In this document: one piece after another, positions 40,311-52,295 of the stretch | How positions within the stretch are numbered: the stretch's first letter is position 1 | How the letters are laid out: every line of letters begins with the position of its first letter | Assembly: GCA_030374765.1 (NCBI GenBank) | Contig: JARGXX010000028.1 | Coordinates: 124,001 to 188,000, forward strand | Length of the DNA: 64,000 nucleotides | Direction: 5' to 3' | From: Agarophyton chilense | Lineage: Eukaryota; Rhodophyta; Florideophyceae; Gracilariales; Gracilariaceae | Notes under the pieces: generated by a model | The model's input: only the letters and a program-made list of their open reading frames with translations | Told to the model about the DNA's origin: nothing | The model's database searches: none | Position numbers and translations under genes: made by a program

Positions 40311-43300
40311 ACCAACTTCTTCGTCGAACACGCCCTCGCGCCCGCGCTTCTCATGGGATCTCAAGAACGTCCCGTGGACTGACGGGAAGGGCAACCAAGA
40401 AGACTATAGTAAATCCGTGTCCCTGTGGGCTTCGTTTCATGACAAGCTTCCAGACAACAACTCAAACAAGATCGCTCAGTCTCTCTGTGGCATCATGCTT
40501 AAGTCGCAGCTCTACGGACGTGCACGGGACGTATGCTCGACCATCTCAGATGACGTCATCGCCTTGGACTCTGGCGTTGACTGCATAGTGAAAGCCATTT
40601 TCAAACGGGACTCACTCTCTGTCGTAAGTGAAGTTTATTCAAACTTTATGTCACTGCTTCAGGTCAAACGTGCCAGTAACGAGTCTTTCCGTAATTTTGA
40701 ACACCGATTCGATGCCCAGGCCACGAAGTTCAACTCCCAGTCAGGCACTGCCCAGTTGCCAGAGGCACTTACAGCGTTCATGCTGTTGGCCAATTCTGGG
40801 GTTGAGAACGGACAACGAGTCTCCGTGTTGGCTGCTGCATCCACCGACGGCACCCTTGGAAACGACGCTACCACGACTGACTATTTGAACACTGTAAAAT
40901 ACGAGAAGATCGCAAGTGTCCTTCGGCAGTGTGACAATGTTCATACAAGGTCAGCGATTGAATCGCCGAAACTGCAACCCCTGGCTGCAAGTGCTGCAAA
41001 CGTTCCGCCTCGCAACCATATTCGCTCTGATCGCCGAGAAGAAAAGGTCTCCCCTACCCTCAAGTACCCCTGTGACTTGTGTGGCAAATTCGGCCATTGG
41101 AAACGCAATCACAATGCCGACGGCTCACTGCCATCGCACGTACGTTGCCTCGATGCGCCTGTCACGTCATCGCATCAATCTTCTCAAAACGGAAATGGCA
41201 CCGGAAGTAAGCCCGATCGCAACAAGAAGACCGTATCATTCAACTCCGCGATTTTGTTAGGATCAACCGGACATGTCTCCACCACTTCGATCCCCGAACG
41301 CCCTGGTCCGCTAGTAGAGGACGGCGCTCCATATTCTGCAATTGGGACAGTAGAGCTACAGTTGCTCTCGGGTGAGCTTGGATTACTCTCGAACACAACT
41401 CTGGACCCGATTCCGGCAGTGTTGGCTGGCCACACCAGATGGCAATATAGCACCGGCGCTCATGCCAGTCCATCCCGTGGAATTCTAGGATCTATCGTGT
41501 TAAAGGTAGAGTCTGACAATTGTAACCTTGTGGATATCACCCACCTAGTCCTTGAAGGCTTCTCGCAGTGGGTGATCGGGAGGAATGTAACGCGTCGCTC
41601 AAACATTGTCCACATAGGCCAAAATGCTCTCTGCGTCCATGCCTACGGAGAAAGTGACTCTATCTCGATCATAGATATTGGTTTTCTAAGTTTCATTCCT
41701 GCCGAGAAGTTTATGTCGAATGAAAAGTACATCGGCTCGACACTCCACTGCTTATCGGCTGTGACGTTGGAGAAGTCACCCTGGTCCGATGTCAAAGCAA
41801 TCGTCGACAAAGTTCACAAGCACATTTGTGGACATGCTTGTTATTCAGATTTCAAGCTGCAACTTCAGAGAAACAGGCTCTGGAACAGATCAGTTGCGAT
41901 GTACCTGGCAGATGTTGTTTCAAACTGTAATGCATGTCGATCCACGGCCGTTCCCCCGCCAACCAGAAAAGTCTCCATAAGTACGCTTTCGCAAACCTTC
42001 AATGAGGTTGTTTGCATTGATCACTTGTTTCTTGATCAACTGTGCATCCTACACAGCATGGATATGGTATCCAGATACTCTACGGCAGCGGTTGTGCAAA
42101 CTACGGCTCTTGATGATGCCGTCACCGGATTTGAGGCGAGCTGGATAGCTCAGTTCTGGTATCCTCAGGCAATTAGAGGGGACAAGGCATTTCTAGTTTG
42201 TGCGTTTCGCGATTATTGCTCATCGCTTGACATACCAATGCATGCAGTTCCACCCAGAAGACATGCAAAGAACTCAATAGAGTCTAAACACACAATCATT
42301 CGAAGTATTTTCATCAGGCTCAAGGCAGCTGCCAACGAAAACTTCAATCCCACTCGAGCGGCCTACAGTGCAGTAACGATCTCGAACGATCTCTATGGTA
42401 ATGACAAGATGTCAGCGTTTGAGATGGCAAAAGGTTTTACCAAACCTGTCCCTAACGGGCCACATAACAATGTAATCCCCGATGATGTCATTGCAGCACA
42501 AGATGCATTCATTGCGAGGCGCAAACTCAATCGCATATTGCACTCACTCGAAGGCTATCCATGATGAGCTATTTCATCCTGGCAATTCAGCCGAAGTATT
42601 CGTCAAAAAGGACACGGACAAGCGTGGACGATGGACTATGCCTAAAACTGTGATCAGTGTTGACAATTCTGCGAGAACTGTCATTGTACCTGGAGTCAAT
42701 GGCAGAACGATGAAAGCTGCTTTTGAAAACACAAGAATGTCACTCGAAGCTAACAGCCTGGCCAAGTTAGTGCAAACTGGTCTTGACACCATTGTCATCT
42801 CAAATGGCGCTGACGACTTGCTGCCACCTGATACGCAGACAACTACTGACACTTATGATGACTCTGAGTCAGTCTTTGTTGATGCCGAACACGGCAATGG
42901 CGCCGATATTGGAGATCGCGTCGAAATTTATTGGCCATTGGACGACACCTTCTATCCTGGTGTCGTACACAGTGAAGCCGAAAACGGACACGTCAATATT
43001 AATTATGACGATGGACACACTGAGGTTTTGGATATGTCGAAGGAGGTGTGGAATCATACGGACAGTCTACCCGCCAGCTCAAGCAAGCTCGCTAAACCAC
43101 TTCAAGTTGAAAGTCTAGCAGCAACCGTGTTGAAACAAATGCTTGATCATTTCGGGAATAAACCATTCCTGCAACACCAATCACAAGGTTTTGATCAGTA
43201 CCCTGTGCATAACGCATACGTCAAGGAAGAAGAGAGCTTCCTCAAAACGGCCAAACCAGTGCTTTGAAGGCATGTACCACCCGGAGCTAACATCATCAGC

Positions 43301-44743
43301 AGTCATACGCTGTATAAAGTCAAGCACAATGACGATGGGTCGCTTAAACTTAAAGCTCGGATCGCTCCTCACGGGAATGAGGACAACTTAAAAGATGTCT
43401 TAAGCAAATACTGTTCGACATGTCCTCCAACAGGCTTAAGAATATTGGAAAGCATTGCGTCCCTAAAAGGCTGGACTCTACATAAGGCAGATGTTACTGC
43501 TGCCTTCCTACAGACAGGGCAAGCCCAAAGAGACGTTTACGTCAGACCGCCCAAAGAAAGCACCATGAAAGCCACCCACGCTTGGCTGCTCCTCGCTGCT
43601 GCATATGGGCTAGTCAATGCAAACGCCAAATGGCAAGATGCATCTGACACAGTAATGAAGAATATTGGATTAGTGCAATCAGCACATATACCTCAACTGT
43701 TCTATAAAAAGGACAAAGGAAAGTTGGTATTAATTGTCGCGAAAATAGTTGATGACCTGAAGATAGCTGGAAACGGCAACAGAGCACAAAATTTCATTAA
43801 ATCATTTAATGACAGGTTCAAGTTTGGAGTTGTCAACAATGGCCCCGGAAAGCTCAGGTTCTTCGGCATAAATACCATTCAGAACAGTGATATGACTATA
43901 GAAACGAATGCTGACGATAAAATGGAAGGTGTGATGGAATATCCTATATCAAGGCCAAGACGGAAAGAGTATGATGATATGTTGAATCAAATTGAGAAAA
44001 GCGCGTTCGCGTGTGTGAATAGTTCGCTAAGCTGGATAGGAACGGCCGCATCACCGTTTTGCTCCTTTTACAGCAGCTACCTACAGCAAAAGGCACCTGA
44101 TATAAGAGTGTCACACATAATTGAACAGATCAATACTATCAGAAAGCTCAAGAAGCTAGGCACCACGATTGCCTACCCCAGACCTATGGATGATGCAGAA
44201 TACGAGCTGAGTATATTAGTGTTCTCAGATGCGTCGCGAAAAAACGACATTGGACAATTGGGAATACTAACTGGATTATTGATTGGTAAGATGAACAAAG
44301 ATTCGATTTACCATGTCATTTCATGGATGTCGCATAAGGCAAAGAGACCAGTAAAAAGTGTTCCGGCCGCGGAAATATTCGCTGCTGGACAAGGAATAGT
44401 TGAAGGAAAAACTATTAAGAAGGCGTACGAAGAACTGCTAGATGCTGATATCAAGTTGAGAATATTAGTTGATTCAAAAAATTTACTCACATCTATGTCA
44501 ACCCAAAAGAATTCGGTCGACAAGACAATAAGAGGAGATGTGAGTAGCATAAGGTTTGAATTTGAAACCGGATCTGTAGAGTCCATATTATGGATACCTG
44601 GATCAGTCAACCTTGCCGACCCGCTGACGAAGAAAGACAGCTGCCGGACTGATGCCTTACAATTGACACTCTACACAGGAAGACTGAACACAGACTTCGG
44701 TAGCGTATCTGAAACCAAAAGTTCACAGAAGAATTTTAGGTAA
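40300..44743 (+). pseudogene. Copia Gag-Pol of element B, frameshift plus stop
   Basis: This frame is homologous to element A's 1481-residue protein from its first residues (MGPGPTSS versus MGPAPGSS). Gag, the CCHH zinc knuckle (CDLCGKFGHWKRNH), protease (VEDGAPYSAIG) and integrase (CIDHLFLD, IRGDKAF, NSIESKH) lie in the first 754 codons, up to 42564. Around 42541-42556 a one-base gain or equivalent shifts the frame. The Tudor-like module and start of RT continue in the new frame to a TGA at 43265-43267, where element A has Phe. The remaining RT (IVDD) and RNase H are open from there to 44743. Two lesions suffice to inactivate it. Confidence 0.92.
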
Positions 44744-44758
44744 CCAAAAAAGGGGGAA

Positions 44759-45007
44759 TACGTATGTCGACAGAATACAAACAGATGCACGAAAGAACCA
44801 TTATGCACGAGAGCACTGATATTACTTGCACCGGCTTAGCTTAGTAATTTTATTACTTGTATTGTACATACATCTTGGCTGTCTAAGAGAGCATATAAAC
44901 ACAAGGTGCTGCTCCTCAAGGTCATCTGACTAATCGACGGCGAGCTACCTCGCATACCTTAGCCTGCCTCAGATACCACCTAGTACCCGAATACTGCTCA
45001 ATACTTA
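44759..45007 (+). repeat. 3' LTR of element B
   Basis: 249 bp, starts TACGTATGTC, ends CAATACTTA, followed by the target duplication TCGTC. Confidence 0.95.
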
Positions 45008-45285
45008 TCGTCCGAGAGGATCCCTTGCTTGGCGGTTCCGCATCTTCAATGTTTAGCCGTAGTTCTGTTTAGGAAAACGATATAAAAAAGAACATTTGCG
45101 AATTCTCCAGCAGAAAAAATACAAGGTTTGATTATGATTAACAAATCGATGACAAACACCATGTTACTCTCTTACCTTACCACTAGATGCAGGGCCAACA
45201 ACAGGGTATGGAAAATGTAGAAATCAGGAAGTTGACGACTAACGTTGCAGGGAAAGGATTCTAATTGTTGGTACCCCCATCCAAC

Positions 45286-46700
45286 TTACGCCCCTGCCCC
45301 CACCCATCTCCTTTGAGGTACATTTCCCAAAGCGCCTGCTTCTTGTGGTCCTGCTCCGAAAGGAGCGTCGTCGAAATCGTCATCGTTGCTCACCATCATT
45401 TGGAATATTCTTGGCTTCTTCAAGAGGGATGTGCCTGTCATAGTTGGATACACATCAGCCATGAAATAGTACACATATCCTGCCATAATTCCGAGCAAAT
45501 CAGTGTCTTAAAAAGGCGTAAAAGCGCAACCTGACGAAATTCTCGATCGTGATTAGATGAATCTCACCGGCGTTGCTTAGCCTGTTTTGTGTAGGAAACT
45601 GAGTCGGATTGTACTTTGCTCTATACAAACTGGGGCGACCTTCGAACTTGAAACCGTATAAGACGTTTTGACAACACGCCTCCGAAGTCGGTCCTTCTTG
45701 CAGGTATGCTCCGAGCCGACTAGCGTAGAAATGCGGTCCCATATGTACATGTGCAAAGCTTGACTTTTCAGATACCAGTGCGAGCTTTCTTCGGTGCAGG
45801 CTGCTGGAATATGAGTTTTATCTCTTCTTTCGTCGCGACCTGCGCAGCCGTCTTACCTTCCTGACCCTTGATTTTACGATTAGCACCATTTAAAAGCACC
45901 AAATCAACGCAGTCCGTATGCCCTCGGAGAGAGGCCTGATACAACACAGTTCTGCTGTCGTCGGTAACAGCATCAACGTCCACACTACCCTCAAGAAGAA
46001 CAGAAATTACATCATCACGACTGTACTGGAAAACCTGCTGAAGGCAAGAATCAATCCCAGGCTAGCCCTTCTCCGATGTCTTATGCAGCAATTCTTCTAT
46101 CGAAGAATCCTACAGCTCATGGGCTTAGTTTTTCTACGAGGTTAAACTCAGAAGGGACATTTTCAACTGGGGCGAATGAAACTGACGTCGCTTTTGGCCC
46201 ATCCAAATATTATAGATCCTTGAAAGATAAAGAGAGAGTTGTAAAAAAAAAAGAAAAACAATATTCACCGGCGTGCAGATTCTTGTGATGGGTTTGACAA
46301 GCATTGAGGATGAAGTGTGTCTACGAATGCATTGGTGAAGGTAAGAAGTAAGCCGAGCTCCGGCTTTGGAAGCGTACATCCAGCCTAGGGTGCTACAAAA
46401 GACGGCCTATCGAAGGTGAAGTCTGTAATTGTCCACAGTCGGGCCCGTTCTGTATGGGCAAACAAGCCGAGTTCATTGTTTCAGATGGAAAAGAAAGTCT
46501 AGTCCGGAGTTTCCAAAGTAAAGAAAGATCTTGAAGACGCGCCATACGTGAGCCCTCTTGAGAACAAGGACCCAGTTTATATATGGTTTGAGAGGAGTGG
46601 TTACTTCAAGAGCCACCGCACCAGTGGTAAGAAACGATAGAATTATATATGAACCTGTGACCGGAGGGATTGATTTCCACCATTCTTCAACAAGCGACAT
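45286..46700 (-). pseudogene. Derlin-like fragments flanking an ankyrin-repeat fragment
   Basis: At 46700-46473 the minus strand encodes 75 residues typical of a Derlin N-terminus (MSLVEEWWKSIPPVTGSY, YFGNSGLDFLFHL), then a stop where the next helix should begin. At 45498-45286 it encodes a Derlin C-terminus (DLLGIMAGYVYYFMADVYP). Derlins are ER membrane rhomboid pseudoproteases for protein retrotranslocation. The middle helices are missing. In their place lie an ankyrin-repeat piece (45768-46020, LYQASLRGHTDCVDLVLLNG) after a splice-acceptor-like TTTTCCAGTACAG, and an unrecognised frame (45568-45742) that a 61-bp intron (45507-45567) would join to the Derlin end. This looks like a rearranged mosaic rather than one working gene. 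Confidence 0.6.
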
Positions 46701-46859
46701 TTTTTGTAGGAGCCCGTCTGGAAGTCTGCTCGCAGGACGCCTGCGCAGAGCACGCAAATCCTCTTCGAGATAGATCCTCTTCGAGATTACAGAAACGTGC
46801 AGACCTGAGGTTCAAAGATCAGATTGAAAAGCTCGTGGCCGAGATGAAAGAACCAGTCA

Positions 46860-47816
46860 GTTGTTCGTAAGAGCGCTCTGAAAGCGGGAGCAGTAAATCG
46901 AGTATCGGTCCAAAACGCATTTTTCGCAACAAGCCCCAAGTCGTTCGGCAGGACCACGTAAGACGCAGAGTCCGGGATCAAGATGAGATCATCACCAAGA
47001 TAAACACGTCCTCTTTCTGACGAAAAGCTTTGCTGCCGATTGCTCGGTAGCCCGACATGGCACACTAGTTCCTGGGAGATGATGATTGCGGATGGCCATG
47101 TACATGTATTGCTACTGTACGACGCAAAGAAGCCTTGAAGTAGCCCTGGATAACCCGTTACCTTTCCCACCTGCGAATAATGTGCTGAGTAGCCGGGCAG
47201 TGAGCTGGTTGAAAGGAACCCATGTTCGGAACAAAGAGCCAATTTACTTTCCAAGATATTCTTCTCATGGCTCTTTCCCTTCATCTATCAGGGCTGGAAG
47301 AACCCCTTGGGTGACAAAGCTTTGTTAGAACTACTTGATTTTGAACGAGGTGAGTATAAGTCGTCTAATCTAATTGAAAAGTGCGAAAATTTCAAGGATA
47401 TTACTTCCAAGCATCCAAAACTGCAGATAGCTCTCTTCAAAACCCACCGTTCAGCACTCGTTTTCACCGCTGCTCTCAAAGTAGTGGACGTTGCCATACA
47501 ACTTTTTCACCCGGTTTTTGTCAATCATCTTCTTTAGTTTTTTCAAAACAAGAGCATTGGGCCTAACCCTCAGAGCAACACTGTGGGTATCGGATGGTCA
47601 TTTAGGATTCTTGAAGCTCCACTGGTCAAGACTCTTGTTGAGAACCATTACTTCATGCGCAATACGCGTAGCTGTATGCGTGTGCGCTCAGGGCTGCAAG
47701 GTGCCCTATATGACAATAGCCTGCGAATGAGCCCCTCTGCAAAAGCCACGTCTTCGCTCGGAGAGATTGTCAATCTCATGCAGCTTGACACACAGCGTAT
47801 CGGCGATTTCTTCTAA
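46860..47816 (+). pseudogene. ABCC (MRP-type) transporter fragment
   Basis: The plus strand carries the linker and first transmembrane domain of a C-subfamily ABC exporter: PANNVLSSRAVSWLK (about 47160-47200), NPLGDKALLELLDFERGEY (47300-47350), HPKLQIALFKTHRSALVF, then MRVRSGLQGALYDNSLRMSP and SLGEIVNLMQLDTQRIGDFF (47670-47813). These are in different frames, and a stop follows each open block. No nucleotide-binding domain (Walker A, signature) is present, so only the N-terminal third survives. Sequence upstream of about 47.1 kb is too eroded to assign with confidence. Confidence 0.65.
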
Positions 47817-47990
47817 TTCTATTCACGATGAGGTCGCTTGTTGCATCCCTGGCGGAGACACAACTGTCAGCGTCTCGAAGGGTTACTCCAATTTTCCTTT
47901 CTCGTACCTCCAATTTCCCGGTGCGAAGTAAGACCGTCGTGCACGGGAAACATGCACATCACTAGATCTTCCTGTTCTCGTGATACTAAC

Positions 47991-48194
47991 TCAACTGTGA
48001 ACTGAATACAACAATGTAAACGGGAAGCCATTTCTGATCGCAACCGTCCAACTTTTCCGGACAAAAGAGAAAACATCTTCGTCCGATACTTCGAAAAGGT
48101 TCCAAAATGTCTTCTCTGGTTCATATGCGACACATTCGACATATTCCTCTGGACCAGTTGGTGCGGCACAAGTTTGGAGCTTTCCAGTGGACAT
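47991..48194 (-). pseudogene. Unidentified coding-like fragment
   Basis: A 67-codon frame from an ATG (MSTGKLQTCAAPTGPEEY, then KTFWNLFEVSDEDVFSFVRK) has the look of protein-coding sequence but stops early. A second coding-like stretch follows in another frame (SREQEDLVMCMFPVHDG). The family is not recognised. It is probably one more host-gene remnant in this cluster. Confidence 0.3.
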
Positions 48195-48341
48195 GATTGG
48201 TGCTTTTTTTCAAGCCGCAGCTGTCCAGATACCCTCGATACAGTGAGTGTCTGAACGATTTCCTGCTGAGAGGCTTTCGTGCGACAGCATATGTTCTATT
48301 TCAAGGGTTTGTTGGTAATGAAATCGTGTCACTTGCAAGTT

Positions 48342-49031
48342 CGACTGTGTCTTGATAAGAACGATTTTGTCCGTGGAGCAATCATCTCAAAGAAGATCAT
48401 GCCGCGACAGCTAAATATGGAAGGCCTTTCTGAAGTTAAGTTGCGCTACTATGCTCTTATGATTCGAATTCACACTCAAAACTCAGACTACCTTCAGATA
48501 TGCCGAGCGTATCTGAAGCGATACGACACAGAAATGGCGACTAAAGGGCAGAACTGGATGAGAGAGCTCAAACTTGCATGTTTGCTTGTGATTTTGTCTC
48601 CGAATGACAGTATGGAAACTGATTTGCTGCACAGAATCCAATCAATCAAGGCTATTGAAGAACTTCCCACACACGCACAGCAGCTGAAACTGTTCTCCAC
48701 AGATGAACTCATTCGGTGGCCAATTCTTATGGAGCATTATAAGAATGAACTGAGCGCTGCCGCTGCGATAGCAAAAGCTGAAGCCAAGGACGAAGACTTG
48801 AAATGGACCACAGCGCTCCAAAAACGGGTAACCGAACATAATCTTCGCGTCATGGAGAAGTACTACTCTCGTATAAGTTTGGACAGGCTCGCAGAATTTA
48901 TGGATCTCTCTGAAAAAAACAAAAAGAGAAAACTTGCGGCTATGGTATCTGACAAGAAAGCGTTATGGGCAAGAATTGACAGGCCAGCAAAAACTGTTTC
49001 ATTTGTAAAACCGAAAGACGCGGATGCCCTT
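48342..49031 (+). pseudogene. 26S proteasome subunit RPN5 (PSMD12) fragment
   Basis: The translation matches the C-terminal half of RPN5: RLCLDKNDFVRGAIISKKI, LRYYALMIRIHTQNSDYLQIC, LHRIQSIKAIEELP, LKLFSTDELIRW, RVTEHNLRVMEKYYSRISL and the PCI-domain end (VDRP-like ARIDRPAKTVSFVKPKD). RPN5 is a scaffold subunit of the proteasome lid. The frame is open through the whole piece but begins at an acceptor-like CACTTGCAAG and lacks the N-terminal half and a start codon. At about 49031 it runs into UTP21-like sequence, so the end is also replaced. It is a truncated copy, although this part has no internal lesion. Confidence 0.75.
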
Positions 49032-49051
49032 TTTGGACAGTTGGGCCTCCA

Positions 49052-49830
49052 ATGTTCCTTCAATATCATCTTCGACCTTTTTGTGTGTGGCGCCTTCATC
49101 AAGCCCCGATCAATGCCTTTGTTATGGTGGAGAATGTTTTGATTTCAATATCAGAGGAGGGCAAAGATTTCGTATGGGCTCTTCCGGAAAATACAAACGA
49201 TAGGCCTTCTATTGACGGTATCTTGCTTTCCGAAATTCATATACCCCCTGATTTTGCGGTTACAGATGTCTATCACCCGCCAACATATATCAACAAGATA
49301 CTCCTTGGCGCGAAAGATGGCCGATGCTTGCTTGTCAATGTTAGAGCAATGAACGTCGTTCATATGTTTCCTTGGTTTGAATCTGCGATAACTGTTACGG
49401 AACCTTCTCCTGTCGTCGATGTAGTTGCTTTTGGAACAGCTGATGGAGCAAATGTGCTCCACAACCTCGAAATGGATGAGGCAGTTGTCACATTTCGGCA
49501 TATGTCGGATGCCCTATATCCCGAACAAGGTGAAATAGCTCTCAATCCAGCCAATGCCGTAAGTGTGATTTTCTTCTGGACTGACTTTGACGAAAGAACT
49601 ATGACAGGTGATGCAGATTGCAACATGTTTATTTGGAATTGAAACCAGAAACGAAAACGATCTGAAACGCGCTTGGTTCACCGGGGTGGCGGATGCGCCC
49701 TTTCTCACTTCCTTCCCAGTGGACCATTATTGATTACGGCTGGAAAAACGGAAAAAACGTAAAGATACATCTATATGAAGAAGAGAACGGCCAAGTAAGA
49801 ATACCGCAGTCACGAGAAGGTCACTTATGA
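49052..49830 (+). pseudogene. UTP21/WDR36-like WD-repeat protein fragment
   Basis: The translation contains blocks typical of UTP21, a small-subunit processome WD40 protein: PPTYINKILLGAKDGRCLLVN, HMFPWFESAITVTEPSP, VVDVVAFGTADGANVLHNLE and EAVVTFRHMSD. After a stop at 49642 further WD-like sequence continues in other frames (HRGGGCALSHFLPSGPLLIT, then KIHLYEEENGQVRIPQSREGH, to about 49830). Only a few of the usual fourteen or so blades are present. It follows the RPN5 fragment directly, which shows these are joined remnants and not neighbouring intact genes. Confidence 0.7.
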
Positions 49831-52290
49831 TGGACCGGATCCCCTTCATTTATGCCATCCCCCACGCTGAAAACTTCCCGCACTGAAAGGGGAGCATTGA
49901 CCCGTCAGACTCAAAGTGTGTTCGCCGGAAAGAAGTTCACGTTGGGCTTCGCTTTTCCCCTAGCCAACCCGCTCACGGCGCCTGCTGTTAACTTCAAAGC
50001 GCCAATACTCCATTGCAACATTTTTTACAGTTCCTGCTGTACTGGCAATGTGAAGTCATCCTTTACAGTTCTGTACTGGACAGAAGGTCGACTCGCTGTC
50101 CAATGACCGTTACGTACTGCCTTTAAGTACCGAGCTGTGAGTGGTCAAGGGTGTGCATCTTTTCTACTTGGATCCTGTTGTACATACTTTCCATTTAGGG
50201 TTTTGTATATCTTCTGAATTGATGTTTACGTACTGTCTGTAACCGTTCTGTTTATTCTACTTTTAGTCCCGACGGAGGAGTACTATAGTTTGGATGACCA
50301 CGGCTTGGCCGGACACACCCTGACTTCGTCCTAGATAAAAGAAGGACCGGCACTCGCCGGACCTCTGACCAGGGAATCAGGACATCGATCGTCGGATTCT
50401 TGGGTGCGCCCGCTCAACTGGCTCTGCTCTTCTACCTCAACCTCGCCTACCTCTCTTCTCTAGTCACCTCCGTCACTCAACCTTCGTGAAACCTTCGTTC
50501 AACCTTCGTGCAACCTCAATCCGCTACACTCGTCAACAAACATCTACATGAGCGGTATAATCTCTTTAGACGTTCTCATGGACAAATAGAGCCCTATATA
50601 CACTGACTTCACCGTGTTGCTCTTTATTCACGGCTTACGTGTTACCCCCAACAATTGCGTTCCTCTTCAATGATCAAGCTAGCCAGTTTCGGAACGGCTA
50701 TGCGATATTCATCAAATTCGCCAATAGAAGGTACGCAAACCTTCTGATTTCGTGATTACTGATTGTTAATATCCCCGTCTCGGCTTTTCATTATGTGGTT
50801 TTTTTGTAGTCTTTCGAATGAACCTTCAGGTTGGGGGAACAGGGAATCGACATGCAGCCGAAGTGCAGCGCGATTTCATGGTCAACCACGCAGAAGCCAA
50901 GATGCAAATTCCAAAATCAATGCCTTAGAAACTGGGAGATTCAACTTTGTTCGTTCTCGCACTCGAACCACGTATTTCAGATCCGGAAAACAGTACAAGT
51001 CATCTGTAAATAGCGCTTTTTTACCACAGTCCGTACGCCAAAAATGCACCCCGGTCATGGAGATGAGCGTGCATTTCTCGGGGTGAAAAGGGGTGGCGTC
51101 CTTGCCCACATTGTGGGAAGTGATGCTCGTAAGGGCTCACGCTAAGTGCATCGCGCGCAGCGAAAGCAGCCACTAACCGGGAATATTCCCCGGGGTTCTC
51201 TTTTACTTTTGCATGGTTTGAATGTCAAGATTTCACAAGTTCATCAGAAGAAGATCCACATGACAAGATCGTGGGACTTGCTCATTTTAAGAGTATGAAA
51301 TCCTTCTTGTGTGTCATTATTATCGAGCTGCGACTTGTTCAGAAAGTGTGTAGTTTCGCTCAAGAATGAAACATGTCTTTTTGTGAATTGATCCAAGCGT
51401 GCCACGAAACCAGTTCCACCCGCATCACTATCGGTACGGGTGCGTTCTAGAACTTCTTGCACACCAAAAATGCATCTTGCCGTTGTGGTTGGCTGAACTA
51501 TTTGAAACTGTTGGGTACTGGCACCGTTACAGAACCAACGACGCCGCCTTTGATTGAACCAGGTCGAAGAACTTGGCTACTGCTCAAGACGCTTCAAAGC
51601 CCCAGGATCGGTTTGTAACATCATCTACCATCATTTGGCCCTCTTTCTTACATATTCCGCTTTGCCATGCAACAAAACTGGTTGATACAGTCTGACAAGT
51701 AAAACGTCTTGTACACTACCCCCGTCTTCTACGAATGAACATTCAGTATGCGGAATGCATTTCAAACGAAACACCGGCTGCATTTTCGGACAGAGTATTG
51801 CTTCGTTGTTGTGAAGATAATTTCTGACACCTTTTGCTGTGCATTTGAGCCATTTGTTTGAACTCTACGCAGTTACAACCGAATTTTCCAGTATGCGCAG
51901 CCTCACATCCAGCTGCACTGTGGCGCCAAGTAGCCACAGCACCGACCATCGTCGATGTCACCACTGCTTCTTTCCATGAACAAGTGAGCTTCTCGGGCGC
52001 CGTTGAAACGCATAGAATAGTATGTTGAATATTTTTCTACATTAAGGACAGAAAACATTCTTATTCCTCCAAGGACTGCATGGAACTAATCTTTGACAGG
52101 TAGGGTACGCTCAAACGTCAATGTTTTACTACATTTAACAGCTTAGATTTCTAACCAAGCTCATGGAATCTTCTGTTTCTTGAAAACCGGTTGTCATAAC
52201 CTCAAAAAAAGCTTTTCCATTGAGAACCTTTAAATCTCTCTTCCAATTTGAGCCTCCAATACTCGTATACCTTCATCAGCATCGAAAGAA
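49831..52290. other. Mostly unassigned, with an LTR-like pyrimidine-rich stretch
   Basis: Between about 50130 and 50665 the sequence resembles an LTR in style: CCCTATATACAC TATA-like site (about 50591-50602), a short tandem repeat around CAACCTTCGTG (50478-50516) and a terminal CCCCCAACA. I could not find matching ends, a target duplication or a second copy. From 51.2 to 52.0 kb the minus strand has two short coding-like frames (51244-51462, 51743-51964) without recognisable domains. Confidence 0.35.
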
Positions 52291-52295
52291 CCATA

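Larger units (their letters stand above)
40048..45007 (+). mobile_element. Copia LTR retrotransposon (element B), full length but inactivated
   Basis: The order is 5' LTR (40048-40296), primer-binding site, Gag-Pol (40300-44743), polypurine tract AAAAAAGGGGGAA (about 44746-44758), 3' LTR (44759-45007). The target duplication is TCGTC (40043-40047 and 45008-45012). The two 249-bp LTRs differ at nine positions that I counted (3.6%), so B is clearly older than A. Its polyprotein has a frameshift and a stop codon. Confidence 0.95.

Noticed and set aside
50128..50665. Possible LTR with CCCCCAACA end
   Set aside because: Style is suggestive, but there are no defined termini, target duplication, second copy or adjacent retroelement genes.
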